Shown here: piece after piece, positions 51,716-60,945 of the stretch
How the letters are laid out: every line of letters begins with the position of its first letter
Position numbering within the stretch: the stretch's first letter is position 1
NCBI RefSeq assembly: GCF_003326475.1
Contig: NZ_JPWA01000018.1
Location: 1 to 64,000 of the forward strand
Reading direction: 5' to 3'
DNA from: Thalassospira xianhensis MCCC 1A02616
Lineage (GTDB): Bacteria; Pseudomonadota; Alphaproteobacteria; Rhodospirillales; Thalassospiraceae
DNA: 64,000 bases
Notes under the pieces: model-generated
Told to the model about the DNA's origin: nothing
The model's database searches: none
The model's input: the letters and a program-made list of their open reading frames with translations, nothing else
Translations under genes and position numbers: made by a program

Positions 51716-53632
51716 CTAGTCCTCATTCCCCACCAAGTCTGCATTGATGTTACGCACAAGCGCAAGGCGCAACGCATTGAGGATTGCAATAACATCAATA
51801 CCTTCCTGAAGAATTGCCCCCGTCACCGGGCTGATGAGGCCAAAGGCGGCAAAGCCCATGGCAATAATCGACAACACCATACCGCCAATAACGCTTTGCA
51901 ACAAAATACGGCGCATGGCGGTGCTGATATGAAACAATTCATCGACGGTCTGAAGCGAGCTTTCGGGGATCACGGCACCTGCGGCCTCGGCGGTAACCGA
52001 ACTGTGCTTGCCAAAGGCGACGCCAACGGTTGCCACCGCCAATGCCGGGGCATCATTGATGCCATCCCCCATGAAAAGGGTCGGTGCGATCGCCGCCTCG
52101 CGGCGCACGATGGCAACCTTTTGTTCCGGGCTTTGCGATGCAAGGCTTTCGCGAATACCCAGCAATTTCGAAAGATGGCTGACCTCGCTTTCGCGGTCTC
52201 CCGATAGCAGCATGATCTTTGTGAAATGGTGGATCGGGGCAAGATGACCGACAAAATGTTTGCCATCCGAACGCGGACTGTCGCGGAAACGAAAGGTCGC
52301 GCCATAAGCCCCGTCTATCATGATCGCACATTCCAGCCCGCTGACACTGGGCGGCAGGATATCGGCCATCGACGGATCACCTGCAATCAGCTTCTTGCGA
52401 TGGGTCACCGCAATTTCGTGGCCATCCACCACACCGGTCAAACCTTGCCCCGGTTTTTCCGAAACCCGGGCCACATCGCCCAGTGCAAGCTTTCGCTCAT
52501 CCGCCGCTGCCAGAACCGCCATCGCCAGTGGATGTTTGGAGTATCGTTCCAGACTGGCAGCAAGGCGCAAGACTTCGCTTGCCGCTTTCCCCGCAGCCGG
52601 CACAATTTCGACCAGTTCCGGACGCCCGTAAGTCAGGGTGCCGGTCTTATCGAAAATTGCGGTTTTACAGGTTGGCAACCGTTCCAGAACCGTCGGATCA
52701 CGGATCACGATCCCGCGCCTTGCCGCCATTGAAATCGCACTCATGATCGTGATCGGAATAGCAATTAAAAGTGGGCAAGGCGTTGCCACAACAAGAACCG
52801 CCAGAAACCGCACGGCATCGCCGCTTAGATACCAGGCAGCAACCGCCACCAGCAGCGCGAAGGGCGCGAACCATGCACCGATCTGGTCGCCCAGCCGCCG
52901 GATTTTCGGGCGTTTTTGTTCGGCTTCCTGCATCACCTGCATGATCTGGGCATAGCGCGACTCACGTGCACGCCGCTCAGCCCGGACCACCAGCACCGCG
53001 TCGCCATTGATCGCCCCCGAAAGCACCGATGCCCCGGGTGCCTTGCTGACAACATAGGGCTCCCCGGTCAGATAGCTTTCATCCATGCTGCCATGACCAT
53101 CCACAACCAATCCGTCCACCGGGGCTGTATCATGGGGGAAAATTGCAATCAGATCGCCGATGGCAATATCATCAAGCCCGATATCAGAGATGTCTTCTCC
53201 GTCCTTGCGATGCGCGATTGTCGGCATGCGATCAGCCAGTGCATTCAGCGCCGATGATGCCTTTCGCATCGCAAAGGCTTCCAGAACCTGACCACCGCCT
53301 AGCATCAGGATAATCAGAGACGAAGCCAGATATTCGCCCAGAATGACGCCGGTGACAAAGGCGATGACGGCCAGAAAATCCGCCCCGAAATCGCGTTGAA
53401 GCACCTTCAGGGCAATTTCAAAAAGCAAAACCCCGCCGCCAAAGGCCACAACAACCAATAACGGCCAATCCGTTGCTGCAACCCCGAAAACCGGTGCCAT
53501 CCCTATCGGCATCAAGGCAAAATGCGCAACAATCCCGGTCACGGTTAGTGCCAGCACCACGCGGTTGACACGCTCAGCCGACCACAGAGGCTTTGTCGAC
53601 AATAGCATACCGCCGGGCTGATCGGCTTTCAT
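51716..53632 (-). CDS. Heavy-metal P1B-type ATPase with TPC motif, no N-terminal metal domain
   Basis: 638 aa from the ATG at 53632-53630 (MKADQPGGML), with GGAGAGAG upstream. Actuator TGEP at 189-192, metal-site motif TPC (284-286) in VVATPCPLLIAIP, phosphorylated Asp328 in IFDKTGTLT, and hinge FMGDGINDAPALA. Where copper or zinc pumps have CPC or CPH, this has TPC. No N-terminal heavy-metal-associated (CxxC) domain is present; residues 1-25 are short and uncharacterised. It exports or distributes a metal or other ion not predictable from sequence. Followed by an HdeD-family gene. Confidence 0.88.
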   Translation of the reverse strand: MKADQPGGMLLSTKPLWSAERVNRVVLALTVTGIVAHFALMPIGMAPVFGVAATDWPLLVVVAFGGGVLLFEIALKVLQRDFGADFLAVIAFVTGVILGEYLASSLIILMLGGGQVLEAFAMRKASSALNALADRMPTIAHRKDGEDISDIGLDDIAIGDLIAIFPHDTAPVDGLVVDGHGSMDESYLTGEPYVVSKAPGASVLSGAINGDAVLVVRAERRARESRYAQIMQVMQEAEQKRPKIRRLGDQIGAWFAPFALLVAVAAWYLSGDAVRFLAVLVVATPCPLLIAIPITIMSAISMAARRGIVIRDPTVLERLPTCKTAIFDKTGTLTYGRPELVEIVPAAGKAASEVLRLAASLERYSKHPLAMAVLAAADERKLALGDVARVSEKPGQGLTGVVDGHEIAVTHRKKLIAGDPSMADILPPSVSGLECAIMIDGAYGATFRFRDSPRSDGKHFVGHLAPIHHFTKIMLLSGDRESEVSHLSKLLGIRESLASQSPEQKVAIVRREAAIAPTLFMGDGINDAPALAVATVGVAFGKHSSVTAEAAGAVIPESSLQTVDELFHISTAMRRILLQSVIGGMVLSIIAMGFAAFGLISPVTGAILQEGIDVIAILNALRLALVRNINADLVGNED

Positions 53633-53951
53633 GTCGGTCTCTCTCCGAATAACCAACGCAGGATGAATAGCCTAATCCGAAACCGGGTTTTCGCCGAAAA
53701 CTATTTGCCAACCGCACCATGGGAACACGATAGCCATGATCACGATCAAGTTTTGCAAACCGGGGATGGAATTTTTGGCTTTCCAGACAGTGGATATCGA
53801 GACGGTCCTTTTCCTTCATCCAAGGCAAACCAACGGATTTCAATTATTACAGGAACGATTATAAAAAAATGGTGATAAGTGGTTCACACCAACAGGTTTT
53901 GACACCCCGCCTTCAAGGGATTATTGAAAGCAGGTATCTTTCCTGAATGGA
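53633..53951. other. Intergenic region between the P-type ATPase and DUF2946 genes (319 bp)
   Basis: Holds divergent promoters. TTGACA at 53899-53904 is a good -35 box for the rightward gene, but the -10 at normal spacing (TATTGA, 53922-53927) is weak. No Fur-type or other clear regulatory palindrome was recognised. No credible gene. Confidence 0.4.
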
Positions 53952-54407
53952 TTGAAATCTGTGTTCAGAGACCGCCAGATATATTCGGCATTCAGACGCA
54001 GCCTTTCGGTTGCCGTCGCGTGCTTTTTGCTGGCGAATGCCCTGATGTTCGGCTTCATGCATGCGCCGGTCGCGCTTGCCAATACGCCAACCGTAACAGG
54101 CGCAAACACCGATCAAAGCTTTATCCCGCTGATCATCTGTACAGCCAACGGCATCAAGACGATATCCGTCCCTGCCGGTACAACAGAAGAAGGCGGATCA
54201 TCACCCCATTCCAGCGCCTATGAAGGTTTCCAGTGCGCGATCTGCGGCCTTGGCAATCATGCGGTCGGCCTGCCCGTCGAACCGGAATTGCCCCTGATAC
54301 ATCGCGTGCGGATGTCCAATACGGTCACCGCTCTTCATATCACTGCACGCCTGCATGACTTCTGCCCGATTGCGGCATCACCGCGCGCCCCGCCCTTCCC
54401 CGTCTGA
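53952..54407 (+). CDS. DUF2946-family protein
   Basis: Up to 151 aa from TTG at 53952; GTG at 53961 is an alternative, and no ATG precedes the membrane helix. Neither start has a strong ribosome site, so the start is uncertain. Membrane segment at about 20-42 (VAVACFLLANALMFGFMHAP), then a periplasmic part with LIICTANGIKTISV and QCAICGLG, the two-Cys signatures of DUF2946, a family often next to PepSY proteins, TonB receptors or copper genes. Role unknown. The next gene starts 153 bp after. Confidence 0.75.
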   Translation: MKSVFRDRQIYSAFRRSLSVAVACFLLANALMFGFMHAPVALANTPTVTGANTDQSFIPLIICTANGIKTISVPAGTTEEGGSSPHSSAYEGFQCAICGLGNHAVGLPVEPELPLIHRVRMSNTVTALHITARLHDFCPIAASPRAPPFPV

Positions 54408-54560
54408 CTGTCTCCCGGCCTGATGGATGATGTCTGTTGCCCTTCTTGGCGCCAGACCACCCTGCATGGCCAATTTCAGATTGTTTGAGTTCCGGGTACG
54501 GATTGTAGGGCCTTTGCGCCTGTATCCCGTCAGACCCGCGACCGAATTGGGGATATCGTG

Positions 54561-55946
54561 ATGCCAAATGCATCGGCACATGCCAAAAATGCGCCCAAAG
54601 GGACAAGCAGCCTTTATCGCGCTGTCTGGCGCTGGCATTTCTATGCCGGACTTTTTGTCCTGCCTTTTATGATTCTGCTGGCCGTCACCGGTGCGGCCTA
54701 TCTATTCCGTGACGAAATTGATGACTGGGTCTATTCCGACCTGAAATTCGTCAATGTTCTGAATGTGCCGCCGCTTCCGATCAGCACGCAGGTTGACGCT
54801 GTGCGCTATTTCGTTGGTGACAAACCGGTCAAAATCATCACGCCCGCCTCTCCGGACCGTAGCACCGAAATCGTCATTGCCACATCGGGCGGTGATCGCC
54901 GGTCGGTTTATGTCGATCCTTATACCGGGCTGGTTCAGGGATCGATGCCTGATCGCGGCACGATCATGTGGCTGGTGCGCCGCATCCACAGCCTGGCCGA
55001 GTTCGGCACTATTGCCAATTACGTCATCGAAATCGCCGCGGGCTGGAGCATTCTGCTGGTCGCGACCGGCACATACCTTTGGTGGCCGCGCGGCGATCAG
55101 ACAGGTGGGGCGTTGACCGTGCGCGATACGCCTGCACGACGGCGCTGGTGGCGCGATGCCCATGCAGTAACCGGGATTTTCGTCGGGTTCTTTATCGTGT
55201 TTCTGGCAGCAACCGGTATGTTCTGGTCAGTGTTCTGGGGCAAATACGCCAATGAATTCGCCAATGGCACGCCCAGCGGTTATCCATCGGGTGTGCGCGT
55301 CGATGTACCGCTGTCAACCGTCCCGATGATCGAGGCATTTGGTGAAACCGGCTGGACCACCGAAAACACCCCGATCCCGATGTCGATTGATGGCATGACA
55401 AATGCCGGGGGTGACAAACCAACGCCCATCGGCATTGATGCAGCCGTGGCAAAGTTCAAGGAACTTGGCATTGCGCCAGGCTATGCGATTTCGTTGCCAG
55501 GTGGTGAAACCGGTGTTTACAGCGCATCAATCTATCCCGATGACCTGTCCCAGCAGCGTGTCATTCATCTGGACCAGTATTCGGGTCGACCGCTGATTGA
55601 TATGGGATACCAGGATTACGGCATCTTTGGCCGCATCATGGAATGGTCGATCAATGTCCATCTTGGTCAGGAATACGGGGTGATCAACCAGATTGTCCTG
55701 ATGATTGTCTGTGCCGCAATTGTCTTTATGGCAGTTTCGGGCGGGGTGATGTGGTGGAAACGCCGCCCTGCCGGATCGCTTGGCGTACCGCCCTTGCCGC
55801 GCCGGACAAAAAGTCTGGTCGGGGTGACGGCGATCCTTGCAATTGGCGGGATCATTTACCCGGTCGTTGGTGCATCCATGCTGGTGATCTGGTTGCTGGA
55901 CTGGCTGTTTGTCGCCCGTCCCGCCCGTGCATTCCGCACGGCCTGA
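54561..55946 (+). CDS. PepSY-associated transmembrane protein
   Basis: 461 aa from the ATG at 54561 (a GTG lies immediately before it); GGGGAT upstream. Features: VWRWHFYAGLFVLPFMILLA, the N-terminal PepSY_TM helix with the His-containing start, FRDEIDDWVYSDL, a second helix (AAGWSILLVATGTYLWWPRG), then WWRDAHAVTGIFVGFFIVFL, and two more helices near the C-terminus (SINVHLGQEYGVINQIVLMI). The conserved His residues may bind haem. Members are proposed to reduce ferric siderophores or assist in metal handling. It follows DUF2946 on the same strand, and no receptor gene is adjacent. Confidence 0.87.
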   Translation: MPNASAHAKNAPKGTSSLYRAVWRWHFYAGLFVLPFMILLAVTGAAYLFRDEIDDWVYSDLKFVNVLNVPPLPISTQVDAVRYFVGDKPVKIITPASPDRSTEIVIATSGGDRRSVYVDPYTGLVQGSMPDRGTIMWLVRRIHSLAEFGTIANYVIEIAAGWSILLVATGTYLWWPRGDQTGGALTVRDTPARRRWWRDAHAVTGIFVGFFIVFLAATGMFWSVFWGKYANEFANGTPSGYPSGVRVDVPLSTVPMIEAFGETGWTTENTPIPMSIDGMTNAGGDKPTPIGIDAAVAKFKELGIAPGYAISLPGGETGVYSASIYPDDLSQQRVIHLDQYSGRPLIDMGYQDYGIFGRIMEWSINVHLGQEYGVINQIVLMIVCAAIVFMAVSGGVMWWKRRPAGSLGVPPLPRRTKSLVGVTAILAIGGIIYPVVGASMLVIWLLDWLFVARPARAFRTA

Positions 55947-56053
55947 CCGTTAGACAAAGTAAACCGGCCATCCGGCCGAACAAAAGATCTGGTGTCGATA
56001 CGCGGCACCCCGCAACGTGCCGCGTATCTCCCTTGTGCCATCGGGAGCTCCCA

Positions 56054-56698
56054 ATGAACAACGAAGACGCCTTGAAACATCTTGAGAAACTTGCTGAAAA
56101 CCCGGCCCTTGATATGGGGGCCAATGCCGCCATCGGGCACCACGAAGAGGAAGGTGAATATATCTATCGCATCCTGTCGGGCCTTGTGATGCAATGCCAC
56201 TATGCCGAAGATGGCGAACGTCAGGTCTGCCGCGTGTTTCGCCCCGGCGACCTCATCGGACTTGAGACCGTTGTCGAACCCGGTCTTTCACTGATCAGCG
56301 AAACCCTGACACCAACGGTGCTAATGCGCATTCCGGTTGCGCGTGTTCGCATGGCCCAGACAAACAACCCCGAACTGCAACAGGCGATCCTGCGTCTGCT
56401 CGCGCGCGAGGTTGTCGATGGCTATAACTGGAAGGTCAATCTGGGGACCGGATCGGCGATGCGCCGGATTTGCCGGTTCTTGCTCTGGAGTGCCAAGGAT
56501 GATCACTGCCCGCTGCCGACACGCGACAAGCTGGGCAGCATCATCGCCACAACCACTGAAACCGCAAGCCGCATGATTGCCGATCTGCGCCGTCAGGGGG
56601 TCTTGCGCAAAAGCCGGTCACGCCCGTCAACGGTTGTGATTGACCGGGATCGGGTGCGTCAGAAGGCCGGTGATTTCTGGGATCACCGCGCTGCATGA
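56054..56698 (+). CDS. Crp/Fnr-family regulator
   Basis: 214 aa from the ATG at 56054 (MNNEDALKHLEK); GGGAG lies 6 nt upstream. An in-frame extension to 55643 overlaps the PepSY gene and is not real. Cyclic-nucleotide-binding fold (IYRILSGLVMQCHYAEDGER, VCRVFRPGDLIGLETVVEP) and a C-terminal HTH (LGSIIATTTETASRMIADLR). Lacks the N-terminal Cys cluster of FNR, so not a classic oxygen-sensing Fe-S regulator. The E-x-x-SR recognition helix pattern is kept. Its signal is unknown; the PepSY-DUF2946 genes upstream are possible targets. Confidence 0.88.
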   Translation: MNNEDALKHLEKLAENPALDMGANAAIGHHEEEGEYIYRILSGLVMQCHYAEDGERQVCRVFRPGDLIGLETVVEPGLSLISETLTPTVLMRIPVARVRMAQTNNPELQQAILRLLAREVVDGYNWKVNLGTGSAMRRICRFLLWSAKDDHCPLPTRDKLGSIIATTTETASRMIADLRRQGVLRKSRSRPSTVVIDRDRVRQKAGDFWDHRAA

Positions 56699-56745
56699 TC
56701 GCCGACAGAACGTTTTGAAAACCGGGAATGCGGTCGCCTGCACAA

Positions 56746-59700
56746 TCAGTGCGGCCGCGTATTCCCGCCAAATGAAACATCGAATGGCATGGTCACGTTC
56801 GATTTCAACAGCACTTCAAAATCGCTGGCCGGGATCGGCTTGCTGAAATAGAAGCCCTGCACCTCGTCAACCCCTTCGGAAACGATGCGCTCAAGCTGCA
56901 TTTCCGTCTCGATCCCTTCGACATTGACCGCCATGCCAAACGACCGCGCCAGGAACACTACGGCGCGCACAATCGCCGCATTGCCATCGCGACTGTCCAG
57001 ATCGATGATAAACGATCGGTCGATCTTGATCTTGTCGACCGGGAAGCGTTTCAGATAGGCCAGCGATGAATAACCGGTGCCGAAATCATCAATCGCAATC
57101 CGGATACCCTGATTGCGCAGAATGCCAAGTGTGATCGCCGCTTCGCGCGGGTTATCCATCACCGCACTTTCGGTGACTTCAAACTGCAACTGGGTCGGGT
57201 TCAAACGCGACCGTTCCAGAACATCGCCGACACTCTCAATAAGGTCCTCGTGCCGTGCCAGTTCCAGCGGCGAAAGATTGACCGAAATCGTCAGTTCACC
57301 ATAGCCGGCATCGACCCATTGTCGGGTCTGTTTGCAGGCCTGATTGAGCACCCAACGCCCGACATCGGCAATGATGCCCATGCGTTCAGCCACGGGAATG
57401 AAATCGACCGGACTGACCTGCCCGCGTGATGGATGGAACCAGCGTACCAATGCCTCCATCCCGATGATCTTGTGGTTCGCGATATCAATGATCGGCTGAT
57501 AGAATAGCTCCAACTCGTCATTTTCAATCGCGTGGCTAAGGTCACGTTCAAGCGCCTTGCGTTCCTGCACTTCGACCTGCAAGCGCGGCTCGAAGAAATG
57601 ATACCGGTTGCGTCCTTCGGCCTTGGAGCAATAAAGCGCCAGATCGACATTCCGAAACAGGTCTTTTTCATCGCGCCCGTCCTGCGGGAACATGCAGATC
57701 CCGACCGATGTCGATGCCTGCACCTCGTTCCCGTCCAGCATGAAGCGTTCAGACACCCGTTCAATCAGGCGCTGCGCAACAAGGGTCACTTCCTCGACCG
57801 TGCCCGGATCATGGATCAGAACGGCAAATTCATCCCCGCCAAGGCGTGCGACAACATCCTCGTTACGAAGGCAGACCCGCATGCGCTCCCCTACCCCCTG
57901 CAAGAGTAGGTCGCCGATGGGATGCCCTAGCGTATCATTGATGTCCTTGAAGTTATCCAGATCAAACAGCATCAGCACAAAACTGCGCTTTTCATGCTTA
58001 CCGCGCTTGACCGCGGCAGCAAGACGTTCCTGAAACAGGGTTCGGTTGGGAAGTCCGGTCAATCCGTCATGATGAGCCAGGAACTGGATGCGGGCTTCGC
58101 TGCGTTTACGATCAGTAATGTCGGTGATTGATCCTTCGATCAGAACCGGCACGCCTTTGTCATCACGGACCAATCGGGCATTTTCCTCGACCCAGATGAT
58201 CTTGCCATCGCGGCGGCGCATTTCGGCCTCAAACCCCTGAACCGCACCATCACGCAGCAGCTTGCCCGTCAGGCGCAGCCGATTGGTCGGGTTAAGGTAA
58301 CATTGCGAAAACCCGCTTTGAGACACCAGCAATTCATCGGCACTGTCATAGCCGAGGATTGACACAAAAGCCGGGTTAGCCGACAGGATATCGCCCAGCG
58401 GGCGGCTTTGATAAAGCCCTTCGGCGGAATTTTCGAAAATACCCCGATATTTTTCCTCGGCCCGGCGAAGAGCGCGTTCGACCGACAGTTTTTCGGTCAC
58501 ATCCTGCCCGATGCAGATCACACCTGATATGTCGCCATCTTCGCCGAAATGCGCACGCGCATTCCATTGCAACAGGCGCACCTCGCCGTCGCGACGACGG
58601 AATGAAATGACTTCGTCCTTGATGATCTCACCGGAAATCAGGCGCTTGATTGCCTGACGCACCTGATCGCGCTCCCCCGGAAGCAACAGGAAATCAAAGA
58701 AATTCTGCCCCGCTGCTTCCATCCAGGAATAGCCGAATGTCCATTCGCATTCGCGGTTATATTCCAGAATACGTCCTTCGCTATCAAGGAACAGGATCAC
58801 GCTGCCCGCAGTTTGGACCAGCGCGCGATAGCGTTCCTGACGACGGCGCAGATCATATTCTGCCTGACGGCTTTTGGTGATGTCGGTAACGGTAACGCTA
58901 TACCCCAGAAGCGATCCGCCCTCGCCGCGAATTTCTGTCGCGTTGATCCGCACCCAAAGCTGACTGCCATCCTGACGGCGCATTTCCACATCGCGCGCCT
59001 GTATGCCATTGCCCGAGACAAGATCACGACGCAAATCGCGCAAATCCTCGGATCGGGCATAAAACTTTTCGGGATTGGTCAGATAGGCCTGACGCAGTTC
59101 ACGGACATTGTCATAGCCAAACAATGTTGCGGCTTCTTCGTTCACGCTGGTCAGCGTACCATCAGCCGCCAGATCGATAATGCCATGCACGGCATGTTCA
59201 AGTGCCCGGCGATAGCTTTCCTCGCGCGTGCGTTCCTGCCCGAACAGCGCAATCGCATCCTGCGTCGGCAAAGGCATGCGCTGCCACTGGTAAATCCGCT
59301 GCCCGTAATGGACCGTTCGAACCTCATCCCAGTCGCCGGTATCCTCCCCTTCTTCGAACAGAGCACGTTGTCCGGTTGGCTTGGTCAGCGACAATGCACC
59401 GGGCAGCCCCATTTCGAGGGCTGCCTGTTCTGCCGCCTTGTTCGAGAATCGCAAACCGCCATCGCGTTCGACCACAAGAACCGGTTGCGGGGAAATCAGC
59501 ACCCCGGTGCCTGTCGTTGCATCGGCATCTTGCAGGGCGATGATGCGGACATAAACCTGTTCGGAAAATGAAAGCTGCCAGGCAAAAAACTGAACATCGC
59601 GACCGTCGATATGGTCAACGCGCGAAAAATAGCCGACAGCATTGAGGGCTTCGGCACTGATTTCACGAATGTTTCGGGCAATTTCGGGATGGGTATCGAT

Positions 59701-59883
59701 TTTTTGCCAGGTATCATCGGCAAGGTCGGGCGAGATCGTCTGCACCCACGGCGCATTGACAAGAAGGCTCTCGCCGATGGGATCATAAACCCCCGACGGT
59801 ACACGAAGATGCCCAATCAACGCCGCAAGAGTTCCCGCAGCATTGCTTGAAATGATAACTCCCATACCCGGCTTATTCGTCAT
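56746..59883 (-). CDS. Multi-PAS GGDEF-EAL cyclic di-GMP protein
   Basis: 1045 aa, no membrane helix. The N-terminal 240 residues form a PAS-like sensor region (IISSNAAGTLAALIGHLRVP). Three PAS domains follow: about 245-365 (ALEHAVHGIIDLAADGTLTS), 370-490 (ALVQTAGSVILFLDSEGRIL) and 495-615 (IFENSAEGLYQSRPLGDILS). The GGDEF domain (about 620-790) has ARLGGDEFAVLI and the EAL domain (about 800-1040) has GMEALVRWFHPSRG, LQFEVTESAVMD and IDDFGTGYSSLAYL. Both active sites look intact. It is a cytoplasmic turnover enzyme for cyclic di-GMP, probably controlled by small ligands or redox through the PAS domains. Single gene. Confidence 0.92.
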   Translation of the reverse strand: MTNKPGMGVIISSNAAGTLAALIGHLRVPSGVYDPIGESLLVNAPWVQTISPDLADDTWQKIDTHPEIARNIREISAEALNAVGYFSRVDHIDGRDVQFFAWQLSFSEQVYVRIIALQDADATTGTGVLISPQPVLVVERDGGLRFSNKAAEQAALEMGLPGALSLTKPTGQRALFEEGEDTGDWDEVRTVHYGQRIYQWQRMPLPTQDAIALFGQERTREESYRRALEHAVHGIIDLAADGTLTSVNEEAATLFGYDNVRELRQAYLTNPEKFYARSEDLRDLRRDLVSGNGIQARDVEMRRQDGSQLWVRINATEIRGEGGSLLGYSVTVTDITKSRQAEYDLRRRQERYRALVQTAGSVILFLDSEGRILEYNRECEWTFGYSWMEAAGQNFFDFLLLPGERDQVRQAIKRLISGEIIKDEVISFRRRDGEVRLLQWNARAHFGEDGDISGVICIGQDVTEKLSVERALRRAEEKYRGIFENSAEGLYQSRPLGDILSANPAFVSILGYDSADELLVSQSGFSQCYLNPTNRLRLTGKLLRDGAVQGFEAEMRRRDGKIIWVEENARLVRDDKGVPVLIEGSITDITDRKRSEARIQFLAHHDGLTGLPNRTLFQERLAAAVKRGKHEKRSFVLMLFDLDNFKDINDTLGHPIGDLLLQGVGERMRVCLRNEDVVARLGGDEFAVLIHDPGTVEEVTLVAQRLIERVSERFMLDGNEVQASTSVGICMFPQDGRDEKDLFRNVDLALYCSKAEGRNRYHFFEPRLQVEVQERKALERDLSHAIENDELELFYQPIIDIANHKIIGMEALVRWFHPSRGQVSPVDFIPVAERMGIIADVGRWVLNQACKQTRQWVDAGYGELTISVNLSPLELARHEDLIESVGDVLERSRLNPTQLQFEVTESAVMDNPREAAITLGILRNQGIRIAIDDFGTGYSSLAYLKRFPVDKIKIDRSFIIDLDSRDGNAAIVRAVVFLARSFGMAVNVEGIETEMQLERIVSEGVDEVQGFYFSKPIPASDFEVLLKSNVTMPFDVSFGGNTRPH

Positions 59884-60250
59884 TTTTGTTATCGCTGCGA
59901 GACCATAACTATTACCCCATGCGCTGCAAAGGCCTATTTTATTCCCAAGAGAGAATGCGATGCGTTCCTGACGCTAACATGTTGTAATTTTTTAAGCATC
60001 CCCTTCGGTTCACAGCCTCTACGCATGAATGCGTAGCAAGCCCCCCTGTGTCCCGACGACCAAAGGATGCCTCATACTTCACTACGCAATCATTAAAATC
60101 GTGAGGATTTAAACGGTTAACTGTTGCCGGGGATCAAATACCGTCTTAGGTTCTATGTCCATCGGAGTTGTCACACGCCATCAGCCGGTGCGTCGACGTT
60201 CGGCGGGAATATCCGTTAACGGTCAGTCACCCGGAAAAGGAGTAATCATC
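59884..60250. other. Intergenic region (367 bp) with palindrome
   Basis: Separates the leftward GGDEF-EAL gene and the rightward TerB-like gene. CTACGCAT (60019-60026) and ATGCGTAG (60029-60036) form a perfect inverted repeat around GA. A partial copy (CTACGCAATC, 60083-60092) follows. The palindrome may be an operator. No credible gene; a frame upstream of 60251 is discarded because the GTG start has a far better ribosome site. Confidence 0.5.
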
Positions 60251-60664
60251 GTGATCTCGCATCAGGACGCCTTGATTTACACAATGGTTATGGTTTCGGC
60301 CTCGGATAACGATATTACCGACGCAGAACTTTCCGCAATGGGGCGTCGGGTTCGTTACCTTCCGATTTTTGCCGGTTTTGACAATGACGGTGTTACCGCA
60401 GTTGCACGTGACTGTGCCAAGTTGCTTGCCGAAGAAGACGGGCTCGACAGCACGCTGGATATGATCCGCGAAGCTCTGCCGCGCAAATTGCGCGAAACAG
60501 CCTATGTCTTTGCCTGTGAAATTGTCCTGTCTGACAGCGAAATCAGCCAAGAAGAACTTCGCATTCTCGAACTGATACGTCACCGGCTTGATATCGACCG
60601 TCTTGTAGGTGCAGCCATTGAACGCGCGATGGCCGCGCGTTATGTCCGCCCTGGCGAATTCTAG
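60251..60664 (+). CDS. TerB-like (tellurite-resistance family) helical protein
   Basis: 137 aa from GTG at 60251. AAAGGAG is 8 nt upstream, which decides this start over the longer frame from 60155. The fold is all helical: HQDALIYTMVMVSASDNDIT, DAELSAMGRRVRYLPIF, then LRETAYVFACEIVLSDSEIS and QEELRILELIRHRLDIDRLV. Paired acidic D/E segments (SDNDITDAEL; LSDSEISQEEL) match the metal-binding motifs of TerB-like proteins. The role is generally stress-related signalling or metal binding. A terminator follows at 60851. Confidence 0.83.
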   Translation: MISHQDALIYTMVMVSASDNDITDAELSAMGRRVRYLPIFAGFDNDGVTAVARDCAKLLAEEDGLDSTLDMIREALPRKLRETAYVFACEIVLSDSEISQEELRILELIRHRLDIDRLVGAAIERAMAARYVRPGEF

Positions 60665-60850
60665 GTCCGTGAAGATAAAAGCGAAGACAGCACAGAACGA
60701 CCACATAATTTCCATTCCGACGACATAGCGTCGGCCGACAGTGACGGAATCCGAACGAAACGCGCATAACATCAGGCAAGTGCCTTGAATTGCTGCTTTC
60801 TTTGTCAGACCGCCATGTTATGGCCGCACCTGCATTTTTACTGCCGCCCG

Positions 60851-60876
60851 CCCGGTTCCCCGAACCGGGATGTTTT
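60851..60876 (+). terminator. Rho-independent terminator
   Basis: CCCGGTTC (60851-60858) pairs with GAACCGGG (60862-60869) around CCC. ATGTTTTTG follows. It is 187 bp beyond the TerB-like stop and ends read-through before the dehydrogenase gene. The region 60665-60945 otherwise shows no gene. Confidence 0.7.
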
Positions 60877-60945
60877 TGATCGTCTAATCGCTTTTGACAG
60901 TCACATTGAAGGCCCACGCGTTGGCCAAAACGAAGGAACACCGTT

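Noticed and set aside
55643-56053. N-terminal extension of the Crp/Fnr gene
   Set aside because: Overlaps the PepSY gene in another frame; the ATG at 56054 has a good GGGAG site and begins the domain.
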